A DNA stretch of 7,458 nt, taken from NCBI GenBank assembly GCA_017432405.1, contig JAFRJF010000117.1, positions 1 to 7,458 on the forward strand, written 5' to 3'. The stretch comes from Clostridia bacterium (lineage in GTDB: Bacteria > Bacillota_A > Clostridia > Christensenellales > Aristaeellaceae). Positions 1 through 5,980 of the stretch are shown here, piece by piece. The notes beneath the pieces were generated by a model. The model was given only the letters and a program-made list of their open reading frames with translations. It was not told the origin of the DNA and did no database searches. The position numbers were made by a program, and so were the translations under genes. How positions within the stretch are numbered: position 1 is the stretch's first letter; each line of letters opens with the position of its first letter.

Positions 1-276
1 AAAGCCCTTGTGCTTGTCGGCGGGCTTCTCCTTGGCCGTGACCATCAGTATCGGCAGCTCGCAGCCCGATTCCCGCAGCGTGCGGGTGAACTCATACCCG
101 TCCATGCGGGGCATCATGATGTCCAGCACGATCAGGTCCACGTGCTTGCGGTCCAGCACGTCCAGCGCCTCGACGCCGTCGCTGGCCAGTATGGGCTGGT
201 AGCCGTGCTGGGTCAGCACCGCCTCCATCAGCTTGCGGGTATTGGCGTTGTCCTCCACCACCAGTATGTGAAACAT
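1..276 (-). CDS. Response regulator, receiver domain (5' part, runs off the window)
   Basis: This is the first 92 residues of a two-component response regulator; the 3' part lies beyond base 1. The receiver fold is clear. It starts MFHILVVEDN, with the acidic pair E8/D9 that binds Mg2+. The phosphoacceptor is D52 in LIVLDIMMPRMDG, and the switch threonine is T80 in ILMVTAK. The conserved lysine and any output domain are outside the window. The sequence after T80 (AKEKPADKHKGF) resembles OmpR/PhoB-type receivers, so a DNA-binding regulator is likely but not shown. The ATG at 276 is supported by a GAGGTG ribosome binding site 5 nt upstream and by a consensus promoter further up. The gene is transcribed away from the membrane/secreted protein pair at 443-1962 and shares its control region. 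A partner kinase would be expected downstream, outside the window. Confidence 0.93.
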   Translation of the reverse strand, partial: MFHILVVEDNANTRKLMEAVLTQHGYQPILASDGVEALDVLDRKHVDLIVLDIMMPRMDGYEFTRTLRESGCELPILMVTAKEKPADKHKGF

Positions 277-331
277 GTTTTCACCTCATTTCAGCTGCTC
301 TCAACCCATTTTTCCATACACCTGTAAACTG

Positions 332-360
332 ATTATAAACCCTTGCATTGTCTGGGTCAA
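332..360 (-). promoter_or_regulatory. Promoter of the response regulator gene
   Basis: Read on the minus strand, there is a -35 box TTGACC (355-360), a 17-nt spacer and a perfect -10 box TATAAT (332-337). Transcription would start near 325, giving a leader of about 50 nt. This is an almost ideal sigma-A promoter. It occupies the same DNA as the opposing promoter at 343-371, so the two probably cannot be bound by polymerase together. Confidence 0.72.
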
Positions 361-371
361 GATGGTAGAAT
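343..371 (+). promoter_or_regulatory. Promoter of the gene at 443 (overlaps the opposing promoter)
   Basis: There is a -35 box TTGCAT (343-348), a 17-nt spacer and a -10 box TAGAAT (366-371). The predicted start is about 377-379, which places the palindromic repeat at 381-421 at the very 5' end of the transcript. The two boxes interleave with the minus-strand promoter at 332-360. Confidence 0.65.
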
Positions 372-377
372 GGAGGG

Positions 378-421
378 GACAAATACTGATTTGTCGAACT
401 GTGCTCGATGAATCAGTATTT
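378..421. repeat. Palindromic repeat, copy A (5' leader of the gene at 443)
   Basis: The left arm AAATACTGATTTGTCGA (381-397) pairs with the right arm at 405-421 across a 7-nt loop, with two mismatched positions. The left half plus three more bases (378-395) is itself an inverted repeat: GACAAAT, spacer ACTG, ATTTGTC. The purine-rich left flank GGAGGGG resembles the flank of copy C. The hairpin ends 7 nt before the AAAGGAG ribosome binding site (429-435), which it leaves free. It is the most degenerate of the three copies. Confidence 0.85.
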
Positions 422-442
422 ACCAATCAAAGGAGCGACATC

Positions 443-1036
443 ATGGACCAGCAAAACCCAAACACCAATAAGCACGTGCCCACCGAGGAAGAGATCGCGC
501 GGCTGGAGGCGGAGGCCGTCGCGGCGCTGCGGCGGGGCGAGGCCATTGACCGGCGCGAGGCGGGGAACACCGATGAGCCGGCGATGTCCCCGGACGGGGA
601 AGCGCCCGCAAAGCCGGGCTTTGTGCCCTATGTGGACGACGTGTCCGACCCCGTGCCCGCCCCGGTCCAATCGACCGACGCGGCAGAGGAGGCGGACGAC
701 GACGATGACGACGAGGAATACATTCCCAGCGAGATGGAGAAGCGGATCAACGCCATGACGCCCGAGCAGTGGAAGCGCTGGCAGATGCTGGGCGGCGCGG
801 GCGTGGGCATCGCCATCGTGGCGAGCCTGTTCGTGTTCGGGCAGGAGCTGTCCAGCTACAGCCTGATCGTGGCGGCACTGCTGGCCATCGTGCTGCCCCG
901 CTACCTGGAGCGGGCCTGGCGGTGCAAGCTGAACACCGCCCGCATAGCCATGATCGTCGCGATGGCGATCGGCCTGGCGATAGTCTTCGTGGTCATCGGC
1001 TTGCGCCACGGCTTCAATCTCAGGGCGCCGCAGTAG
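443..1036 (+). CDS. Unrecognised membrane protein with an acidic N-terminal half and three predicted helices
   Basis: I do not recognise a family for this 197-residue protein. Residues 1-110 are hydrophilic and strongly acidic. They begin with a charged helix-like segment (about 14-40), then a Pro/Asp-rich stretch, and end in an unbroken run of six Asp and two Glu (85-92). Three hydrophobic segments follow, at about 114-132, 138-156 and 166-187, with a short tail. There is no signal peptide, so the long N-terminal part is probably cytoplasmic, though topology is inferred only. The ATG at 443 is chosen because AAAGGAG lies 7 nt upstream; a longer reading from 275 would run through the promoter and repeat. 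It is followed 68 nt later by a secreted-protein gene on the same strand with no clear promoter or terminator between, so the two are probably co-transcribed. A divergent response regulator shares the control region. The acidic run could bind cations or basic partners, but this is speculation. Confidence 0.85.
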   Translation: MDQQNPNTNKHVPTEEEIARLEAEAVAALRRGEAIDRREAGNTDEPAMSPDGEAPAKPGFVPYVDDVSDPVPAPVQSTDAAEEADDDDDDEEYIPSEMEKRINAMTPEQWKRWQMLGGAGVGIAIVASLFVFGQELSSYSLIVAALLAIVLPRYLERAWRCKLNTARIAMIVAMAIGLAIVFVVIGLRHGFNLRAPQ

Positions 1037-1104
1037 GGGAGATGGAACCCACAGGCACCGGGAAGCGTCCAAGTTCTGACCCTACATAGCGAGGAGGCTT
1101 TTTG

Positions 1105-1962
1105 ATGAAACGCGCATTTGCACTGCTGCTGGCGCTTGCCGCCATGCTTACCCCGGCCCTGGCCGAGGCGGACCCGGCCCTTGAGGGGCAGCTGGCGGAG
1201 GGGAAGACCCTGCAGATCGACCTGGACGGCGACGGTGTGACGGAAGCTGTCCGCTGGGCCGTTGAAACCACGGAATACGGCGTCGACTGCCTGACCCTGA
1301 CCGTTAAGACCGGGACGGGGGCGCCGCTGGTCTACGCCACGGACATCGTCTGGAAGCCGGAGGTATGCGCCCTGGACCTGGACGGCGACGGCGCAGTGGA
1401 GCTGCTGCTCTCCGGCGACGTGATGAGCGACGACTACTATACCGCCTGCGTGCGCTACGACGGCAGCGCGCTGTACGAGGTGCTGTTTCCCGACAGCAAC
1501 CGGGGCGACAGTGGCAGCGGCTACTTCAGGCAGGGCTACGGGCGCGTCACCGCCATCGAAGACGGACGCCTGACCCTCTCCGGCAGCCAGGACGTGCTGG
1601 GCACCTGGTTCGCCACCCGGCAGGTCAGGCTGTCCCCCTACGACCGCTTCGAGTTTGACGACGACGGCCTCTGGGTCCGGGATACGACGGACTGGGACGA
1701 CGACGAGCTGTGGCGATACGCCGCGCTGACCGCGAAGGTCGAGCTGACCTACACGGCCCCGGACGGCAGCGAGGCCACCCTGCCCGCCGGCGAAAAGCTG
1801 CTGGTCATCGCCAGCGACAAGAAGGAAACCGCCCACTTCATGACCCCCGACGGCCTCATCGGCGCGCTGGACATCTCCCCCGACTACGATCGCGGCTGGG
1901 GCTGGATGGTGAACGGCGTGGGCGAGGCGGATTGCTTCGAATACGTACCTTACGCCGATTGA
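1105..1962 (+). CDS. Secreted protein with two DxDxDG calcium-loop-like motifs and a possible SH3-like C-terminus
   Basis: This 285-residue protein is predicted to be exported. It starts MKRAFALLLALAAMLTPALA, a typical signal peptide, with cleavage likely after residue 20 (ALA/EA). Two motifs of the type DLDGDGxxE lie at 39-47 and 91-99. They look like the single Ca2+-binding loops of FG-GAP/VCBS or EF-hand-like repeats, each followed by a hydrophobic strand. The middle section is rich in Asp, Gly and aromatic residues. Residues about 208-285 contain a pattern (LTYTAPDGSEATLPAGEKLLVI, then MTPDGLIGALDI) that resembles bacterial SH3-like domains seen at the end of similar Clostridia proteins; this part is less sure. 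The start is the ATG at 1105, with GAGGAGG (1091-1097) 7 nt upstream; the TTG just before it is less likely. It ends just before a strong inverted repeat. The precise function is unknown; an extracellular or wall-associated role is inferred from the signal peptide. Confidence 0.88.
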   Translation: MKRAFALLLALAAMLTPALAEADPALEGQLAEGKTLQIDLDGDGVTEAVRWAVETTEYGVDCLTLTVKTGTGAPLVYATDIVWKPEVCALDLDGDGAVELLLSGDVMSDDYYTACVRYDGSALYEVLFPDSNRGDSGSGYFRQGYGRVTAIEDGRLTLSGSQDVLGTWFATRQVRLSPYDRFEFDDDGLWVRDTTDWDDDELWRYAALTAKVELTYTAPDGSEATLPAGEKLLVIASDKKETAHFMTPDGLIGALDISPDYDRGWGWMVNGVGEADCFEYVPYAD

Positions 1963-1970
1963 GGCAATTT

Positions 1971-2021
1971 TTCCCAACGAAACAACATGCCGGCATCGCC
2001 GGCATGTTGTTTCGTTGGGAA
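1971..2021. terminator. Perfect 24-bp inverted repeat, probable bidirectional terminator
   Basis: The arms at 1971-1994 and 1998-2021 are exact reverse complements around a 3-nt loop. The GC-rich inner stem (ACATGCCGGC and its complement) is followed on either strand by the T-rich run TGTTTCGTT, so each orientation gives a stem plus a U-rich tail. It lies 8 nt after the stop of the plus-strand gene ending at 1962 and faces the end of the minus-strand gene at 2066, as expected for a shared terminator of convergent genes. The tail is not a pure U tract, so efficiency is uncertain. Confidence 0.75.
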
Positions 2022-2025
2022 GGAG

Positions 2026-2064
2026 AATACTGATTTGCCGCAGCGCGACAAATCAGTATTTGTC
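2026..2064. repeat. Palindromic repeat, copy B (convergent gene junction)
   Basis: The arms 2026-2041 and 2045-2060 pair with one mismatch around a 3-nt loop. The right side matches the family half-site AAATACTGATTTGTCGC exactly on the minus strand. The right half, 2047-2064, is also a small inverted repeat (GACAAAT, CAGT, ATTTGTC), as in copy A. The element starts 4 nt after the terminator palindrome and ends 1 nt before the stop codon of the transglutaminase-like gene. Confidence 0.88.
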
Positions 2065-2065
2065 T

Positions 2066-4660
2066 TTACTTCACCTTCGCGTCCTTCCCCTTGGACCAGG
2101 CGGAATAGTAGGTCTTTTTGCCTGCGGTCTTGTAGCTGCGCAGGCGGACGTAATACGTCTTGCCTGTCTTCAGCTTCTTGATCGTGGCGCTGACGGTAGC
2201 GTTCTTCTTGATCCTGACGGTCTTGGCCTCGGCGAAGCTGCTCTTCATGGCGTATTGCAGCTCATAGCCCGTGGCCTCGGCGCGCCGGGTCCACTTGACG
2301 GTCAGACGCTGCTTGCCGGCGGTCAGCTTCGAGATCGCCACGGTCCGGGGCAGGATCTTGAAGGTGACCTTCTTCGTGCCGGTATAGTCGCCCTTGCCTG
2401 TGACGGTCACCGTAGCCACGCCGACGGCCTTGTTCTTCGTGTAGCTGACGGTGTAGTCGGTGCCCTTTTTCAGCTTCTTGCTGCCGAACTTCACCGTCAC
2501 CGCCGGCTTCAAGGCCTTGCCGGTGTAGGTCTGGTCTTTTACGGTGAGCTTGCACTTGGAAAGCGGCCCCCGGATGAGGAAGGTGATATTCGCCGAGCCC
2601 GTGTAATTGCCCTTGCCTGTCACCGTGACCGTGGCCTTGCCGGGCATGACGTTGTTCTTATAGCTGACGGTATAGTCGGTGTCCTGCTTCAGCGTCTTTT
2701 TGCCATATATCACCGTCACCGCCGGTGTCAATGCCTTGCCGGTATAGGTCTGGTCCTTCACGGCGAACTTGCACTTGGAGAGCTCGACCTTGGGCTTAGC
2801 CGTGGGCGCCGGGGTGGGCGCGACAGTGGGTGTAGCAGTGGGCTTGGCCGTGGGCGCCGTGGGCGCCGTGGTCGGCTCGGCGGTGGGTGTCGCGGTGGGC
2901 TTGGCGATGGGCGCGGCAGTGGGCTTGGCGGTAGGCGCGGCAGTGGGCTTGGCGGTAGGCGCCGTGGTCGGGTTTACGGTGGGCGCCGCGGTAGGTTTCA
3001 CGGTGGGCGCGGCAGTGGGCTTGGCGGTAGGCGCCGCAGTGGGCTTGGCGGTAGGCGCGGCAGTGGGCTTGGCGGTAGGCGCCGCAGTGGGCTTGGCGGT
3101 AGGCGCGGCAGTGGGCTTGGAGGTGGGCGCCGCAGTGGGTTTCGCGGTAGGCGCTGCAGTCGGATCCGGTACAGGCGCCGACGGATCATAATCCGTGTTG
3201 GAATAGGTCAGCCAGGACATATCCCCGCCCAACTCATCCTGCAGCTCCTTGTAGAATTCAAAGCGCAGGCCATTGCACGTATAGGGCCCTCCCGCTTCGC
3301 CGGCGCAGCCCTTCAGGAACAGGGAGTAATCACAGGTGTTCCCACCGTCGCAGTTGGTCAGGTCCACCAGGTAGCATTTGCCGTCGGGCATCTTCAGGGA
3401 GTTCCACATGTGACGACCTTCGCCGGTGCCGTAGTACATCATGCCGTTGACCAGCGCGCAGCCCACGTCGCCCTGGAAGTCGCTCAGGTCGCACAGGTAC
3501 TTGAAGCCCTTGGCGTAGCCCTCGCAGACCACCTTGGTGTCCTCTTTGCCGTCGAAGATCCACACCAGCTGCCAGGGGTTGCCGTAGGGGGTGTTGGTGC
3601 TGTCGTCCGCGGCGGAATCGTTGTATTCCACATAGCCGCAGATGAGGTCGGCATAGGCGGTCAGCTTGTCATAATCGCCCTTGCCCGCGTTGTTGCTGAT
3701 CGCTTTGTTGATGTTCGAGACCGCGTCGTTGACATAACCGGGCAGCGGGTTTACCGCGTAAGTGCCGGCGGCGTAGGCCTGGGCTACGGTCATCGACAGG
3801 GTTATGGAGCTCAGGTATACTCGGTTGCCATTAGTGTCCGGGTTGTAGCTCTCATTCCAACCCTTGGTCTTGTCAAACCAGTACAGATGATAGGGAAAGT
3901 CCCCCAGCAGCGCCTCGGTATCGATGCCCTCCTTCTCCAGCAGGACACTCCAGAAGCTTGAATCACTGAAGCTGGCGACACCCAGATCTTCCGGGGTCCA
4001 CAAGTGGTCTGCTGTGCCCAGCGCCGAGCTGTCGATGGTGAATTCAGTGGAGGTTCGCTTGCCCTCGGCCACTGCTTCGATCATCGGCTTGATGGCGTCG
4101 TAGATCGCCACCGTGCCCGTCAGGCCCTTCTTCACCAGCATCTTGCGGCCCGTGCCGGGGGAGGCGAGGGTCCTGCCACCCTTGCCGAAGCCGGGCAGCA
4201 CGCAGCGCAGGTAGGCGTCGGCAAGGGCGTCGTTGTCAGCCTGGACACCGGGAACGCTGTGGTGGTCCTCCCAGTAGCCGTCGCCCGCGCCGCCGGTCTG
4301 TTCGATCTCCTCATCGATGAGAACCAGATCGTTCTGTACCGAATCAGAGTCGATGGAAGCCGCGGCCTCGTCCACGGCCCCGTCCAGGTCCTCCAGGAAC
4401 GCCGTCCCGTCGGGCAACGCTGCATCGGCGGCCATGCCGGTGTCGCCGGCCGCCCCCGGCAGCTCGATCTCGCCCTCGAGGTCCACAAGCTCCAGCTCGT
4501 CGCCGTCGCTGATGAACACGTCCTCCGGCAACAGGCCGTCCATGTCGAGCTCCGGCAACTCCATGGCGTTGAGCGAGAGCTCCTCCGCCACGCCGACCAT
4601 TGAAAGCAGCATGGCCAGCGCCAGCATCAGCGCCAGTCGACGGATGATAGGATGCTTCAT
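2066..4660 (-). CDS. Secreted modular transglutaminase-like protein with Pro-Thr linker, Ig-like repeats and fibronectin III domain
   Basis: This 864-residue exported protein has five parts. A signal peptide covers about 1-25 (cleavage near GVA/EE). A very acidic segment runs to about 125. A transglutaminase/cysteine-protease-like domain lies within about 320-450, with a likely triad C379 (KVVCEGYAKGFKYLC), H417 (GRHMWNSL) and D433 (YLVDLTNCD). A Pro-Thr-Ala linker of fifteen roughly 8-residue units spans 501-623. Two near-identical Ig-like repeats (about 627-697 and 700-769, each with SKCK, DQTYTGKAL, TDYTVSY and GKGxYTG) precede a fibronectin type III domain (about 773-863, VKWTRRAEATGYELQY to YYSAWSK). 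There is no LPXTG signal or C-terminal membrane helix, so it is probably released or held non-covalently. The ATG at 4660 is chosen over an upstream GTG (4687) because GGGAGG sits just before it and the signal peptide begins there. The family suggests acyl transfer, deamidation or peptide cleavage outside the cell; the actual substrate is unknown. Confidence 0.92.
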   Translation of the reverse strand: MKHPIIRRLALMLALAMLLSMVGVAEELSLNAMELPELDMDGLLPEDVFISDGDELELVDLEGEIELPGAAGDTGMAADAALPDGTAFLEDLDGAVDEAAASIDSDSVQNDLVLIDEEIEQTGGAGDGYWEDHHSVPGVQADNDALADAYLRCVLPGFGKGGRTLASPGTGRKMLVKKGLTGTVAIYDAIKPMIEAVAEGKRTSTEFTIDSSALGTADHLWTPEDLGVASFSDSSFWSVLLEKEGIDTEALLGDFPYHLYWFDKTKGWNESYNPDTNGNRVYLSSITLSMTVAQAYAAGTYAVNPLPGYVNDAVSNINKAISNNAGKGDYDKLTAYADLICGYVEYNDSAADDSTNTPYGNPWQLVWIFDGKEDTKVVCEGYAKGFKYLCDLSDFQGDVGCALVNGMMYYGTGEGRHMWNSLKMPDGKCYLVDLTNCDGGNTCDYSLFLKGCAGEAGGPYTCNGLRFEFYKELQDELGGDMSWLTYSNTDYDPSAPVPDPTAAPTAKPTAAPTSKPTAAPTAKPTAAPTAKPTAAPTAKPTAAPTAKPTAAPTVKPTAAPTVNPTTAPTAKPTAAPTAKPTAAPIAKPTATPTAEPTTAPTAPTAKPTATPTVAPTPAPTAKPKVELSKCKFAVKDQTYTGKALTPAVTVIYGKKTLKQDTDYTVSYKNNVMPGKATVTVTGKGNYTGSANITFLIRGPLSKCKLTVKDQTYTGKALKPAVTVKFGSKKLKKGTDYTVSYTKNKAVGVATVTVTGKGDYTGTKKVTFKILPRTVAISKLTAGKQRLTVKWTRRAEATGYELQYAMKSSFAEAKTVRIKKNATVSATIKKLKTGKTYYVRLRSYKTAGKKTYYSAWSKGKDAKVK
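2792..3160 (-). repeat. Tandem 24-bp coding repeat (Pro-Thr-Ala linker)
   Basis: About fifteen in-frame units encode variants of TAAPTAKP inside the transglutaminase-like gene. One unit carries three extra residues (TTAPTAPTAKP). Central units are nearly identical at the DNA level, while those at the downstream end (TATPTAEP, TATPTVAP, TPAPTAKP) have diverged. Such tracts usually form a stiff spacer between a catalytic domain and binding domains, and they tend to change copy number by slippage or recombination. Confidence 0.93.
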
Positions 4661-4737
4661 AACTTCTTCCTCCCTGTGATGTGACACAAGGGCCGCACCT
4701 GATTTACCCGGAAACTCCCATTATTTTACATGGATAC

Positions 4738-4766
4738 ATTTTATCACAAACAAATGACCGGTTCAA
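4738..4766 (-). promoter_or_regulatory. Promoter of the transglutaminase-like gene
   Basis: On the minus strand there is a -35 box TTGAAC (4761-4766), a 17-nt spacer and a -10 box TAAAAT (4738-4743). Transcription would begin near 4731, giving a leader of about 70 nt before the ATG at 4660. An alternative -10 box (TAAAAT at 4723-4728) is possible but has a poorer -35. An inverted repeat overlaps the -35 box. Confidence 0.55.
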
Positions 4767-4778
4767 TGATCCCGGTCA
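4755..4778. promoter_or_regulatory. Inverted repeat over the -35 box, candidate operator or terminator
   Basis: TGACCGG (4755-4761) and CCGGTCA (4772-4778) form an exact 7-bp inverted repeat with a 10-nt centre. It covers the -35 box of the predicted promoter at 4738-4766, a typical place for a repressor site. On the minus strand the stem is followed by TTTGTTTG, so it could instead act as a weak terminator for the rmuC operon. The sequence alone does not decide. Confidence 0.45.
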
Positions 4779-4796
4779 AAAAAGTGGCGAGCTTGC

Positions 4797-4853
4797 GGAG
4801 GGAAATAAATACTGATTTGTCGCGCAGCGACAAATCAGTATTTATTTCCCTCC
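4797..4853. repeat. Palindromic repeat, copy C (longest and perfect, contains the rmuC stop)
   Basis: The arms 4797-4823 and 4827-4853 are exact reverse complements over 27 bp with a 3-nt loop. The core is the family half-site AAATACTGATTTGTCGC; the outer part adds GGAGGG and its complement. The last four codons and stop of rmuC (GNKY, TGA at 4837-4835) lie inside the right arm. As RNA from the rmuC operon it would form a long hairpin just at the stop codon, so it may also act as a transcript end or 3' stabiliser. Confidence 0.92.
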
Positions 4854-5980
4854 ACAACCTCCAGCGCCCGGACCGCCCTGCGCGCCTGGCGCTCCAGGGT
4901 GTCCAGCTCGGCCTCGGCCTGGATCAGGCGCTGGCGCATGCGCTGTACGGCGGCGTCGAAGCCGGCGAAATCCTGCTTCATGCCCGACAGCATGGCCAGC
5001 ACCTCGCCGCTGCGCCTCTCCAGCGTCACCGAGCGGATGCCCAGCTGCACGCTGGTCAACAGCGCGCACAGCGTGGCGGGGCCGGAGACCAGCACCCGGT
5101 ACTTCTCCTGCACCCGCCCGATCAGGTCCTCCCGGCGGGCGACCTCGGCGTACAGGCTCTCGGTGGGCAGGAACATCACGGCGAAGTCGACGGTCTGGGG
5201 CGGGCGGATGTACTTGTCGTGGATGCGCCGGGCCTGCTCCATCACGGCCCGCTCCAGCTGCATGCCGCAGCGGCGGACCTGCTCGGCGTCCCCGGCCTCG
5301 CCGGCTTCCACCAGGCGCAGGTAGTCCTCCTGGGGGAACTTGGCGTCGATGGGCAGCAGGCGCTCGCCCTCGCCCGCGGGGACGCGCAGCGCGAATTCCA
5401 CCCGGGTCTGGGAGCCCTCGGGGATCGCGGCGTTCTGAACCACCTGGCCCGGCGCGAACAGCTGCTCCAGCAGGGCCTGCAGCTGCACCTCGCCCCAGAC
5501 GCCCCGGGTCTTGACCCCGCCCAGCATCCTTTGCAGGTCGGCCACGCCCGTGGCCAGCTCCCGCATCTCGCCCAGGCCCCGGTGCACGCCCTCCAGCTGC
5601 CCGTTGACCGTCCGGAAGGATTCGCTGAGCTTGTTGTCCAGCTTGTCGGTCACCAGCGCCTGCATCTGCTCCAGCCGGTGCTCGTTGGCCTGGTTCATCA
5701 GCTCCATGCGCTCGTCCAGCGTGCGGCGCAGCCGGTCCTGGCGCAGCTCCATCGCGCCGGACATGGCCTCGATCTGCCGAAGGGCGGCGTTCAGCCCCTC
5801 GCTGAGCCGGGCGACGGCCTCGGACTGCTGGGCGGCGTCCTGGCGCAGGCGGCCGATGAGCCTTGCCTGCCGGCGCTCGCTCCTGCGCCACAGCAGCGCC
5901 GCGCACACCGCCGCGACGACGACCACCGCCAGCGCGATCCCGGCGATCCAGGGGCCGCTGGCGTTCTCCATGGTGTTCAT
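4835..5980 (-). CDS. rmuC: RmuC family DNA recombination protein
   Basis: This 381-residue protein fits RmuC, whose E. coli member limits inversions at short inverted repeats and is predicted to have a nuclease-like fold. It has one N-terminal membrane helix (about 11-31), a long coiled coil (about 33-155) and the conserved RmuC core. Recognisable core motifs are GVWGEVQLQALLE (160-172), LPIDAKFPQEDY (209-220), PPQTVDFAVMFLPTE (260-274) and GPATLCALLTSVQLG (300-314). E164 and the D212-x-K214 pair match a PD-(D/E)xK-type arrangement; this is inference. The ATG at 5980 overlaps the proC stop by 1 nt (TGATG), indicating translational coupling. A GTG three bases earlier and an ATG nine bases later are alternatives. 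The C-terminus is odd in that its last codons and stop are provided by palindromic repeat copy C, so the original end may have been replaced. Confidence 0.95.
   Translation of the reverse strand: MNTMENASGPWIAGIALAVVVVAAVCAALLWRRSERRQARLIGRLRQDAAQQSEAVARLSEGLNAALRQIEAMSGAMELRQDRLRRTLDERMELMNQANEHRLEQMQALVTDKLDNKLSESFRTVNGQLEGVHRGLGEMRELATGVADLQRMLGGVKTRGVWGEVQLQALLEQLFAPGQVVQNAAIPEGSQTRVEFALRVPAGEGERLLPIDAKFPQEDYLRLVEAGEAGDAEQVRRCGMQLERAVMEQARRIHDKYIRPPQTVDFAVMFLPTESLYAEVARREDLIGRVQEKYRVLVSGPATLCALLTSVQLGIRSVTLERRSGEVLAMLSGMKQDFAGFDAAVQRMRQRLIQAEAELDTLERQARRAVRALEVVEGNKY

Noticed and set aside
1037..1104. A promoter or terminator between the two plus-strand genes
   Set aside because: I found no pair of -35/-10 boxes with suitable spacing and no stem followed by a T-run in these 68 nt.
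901..1977. A 358-residue minus-strand open frame opposite the secreted DxDxDG protein
   Set aside because: Val/Gly-rich shadow with no ribosome site. The plus-strand gene has a signal peptide and a strong ribosome site.
2792..3160. CRISPR array
   Set aside because: The 24-bp units are directly adjacent with no unique spacers and keep the reading frame of a protein, so this is a coding tandem repeat.
2015..3961. A 648-residue plus-strand open frame opposite the transglutaminase-like gene
   Set aside because: It is Gly/Arg/Leu-rich, reads the 24-bp repeats in an alternative frame, has no ribosome site and crosses repeat copy B. The minus-strand gene explains the region with recognisable domains.
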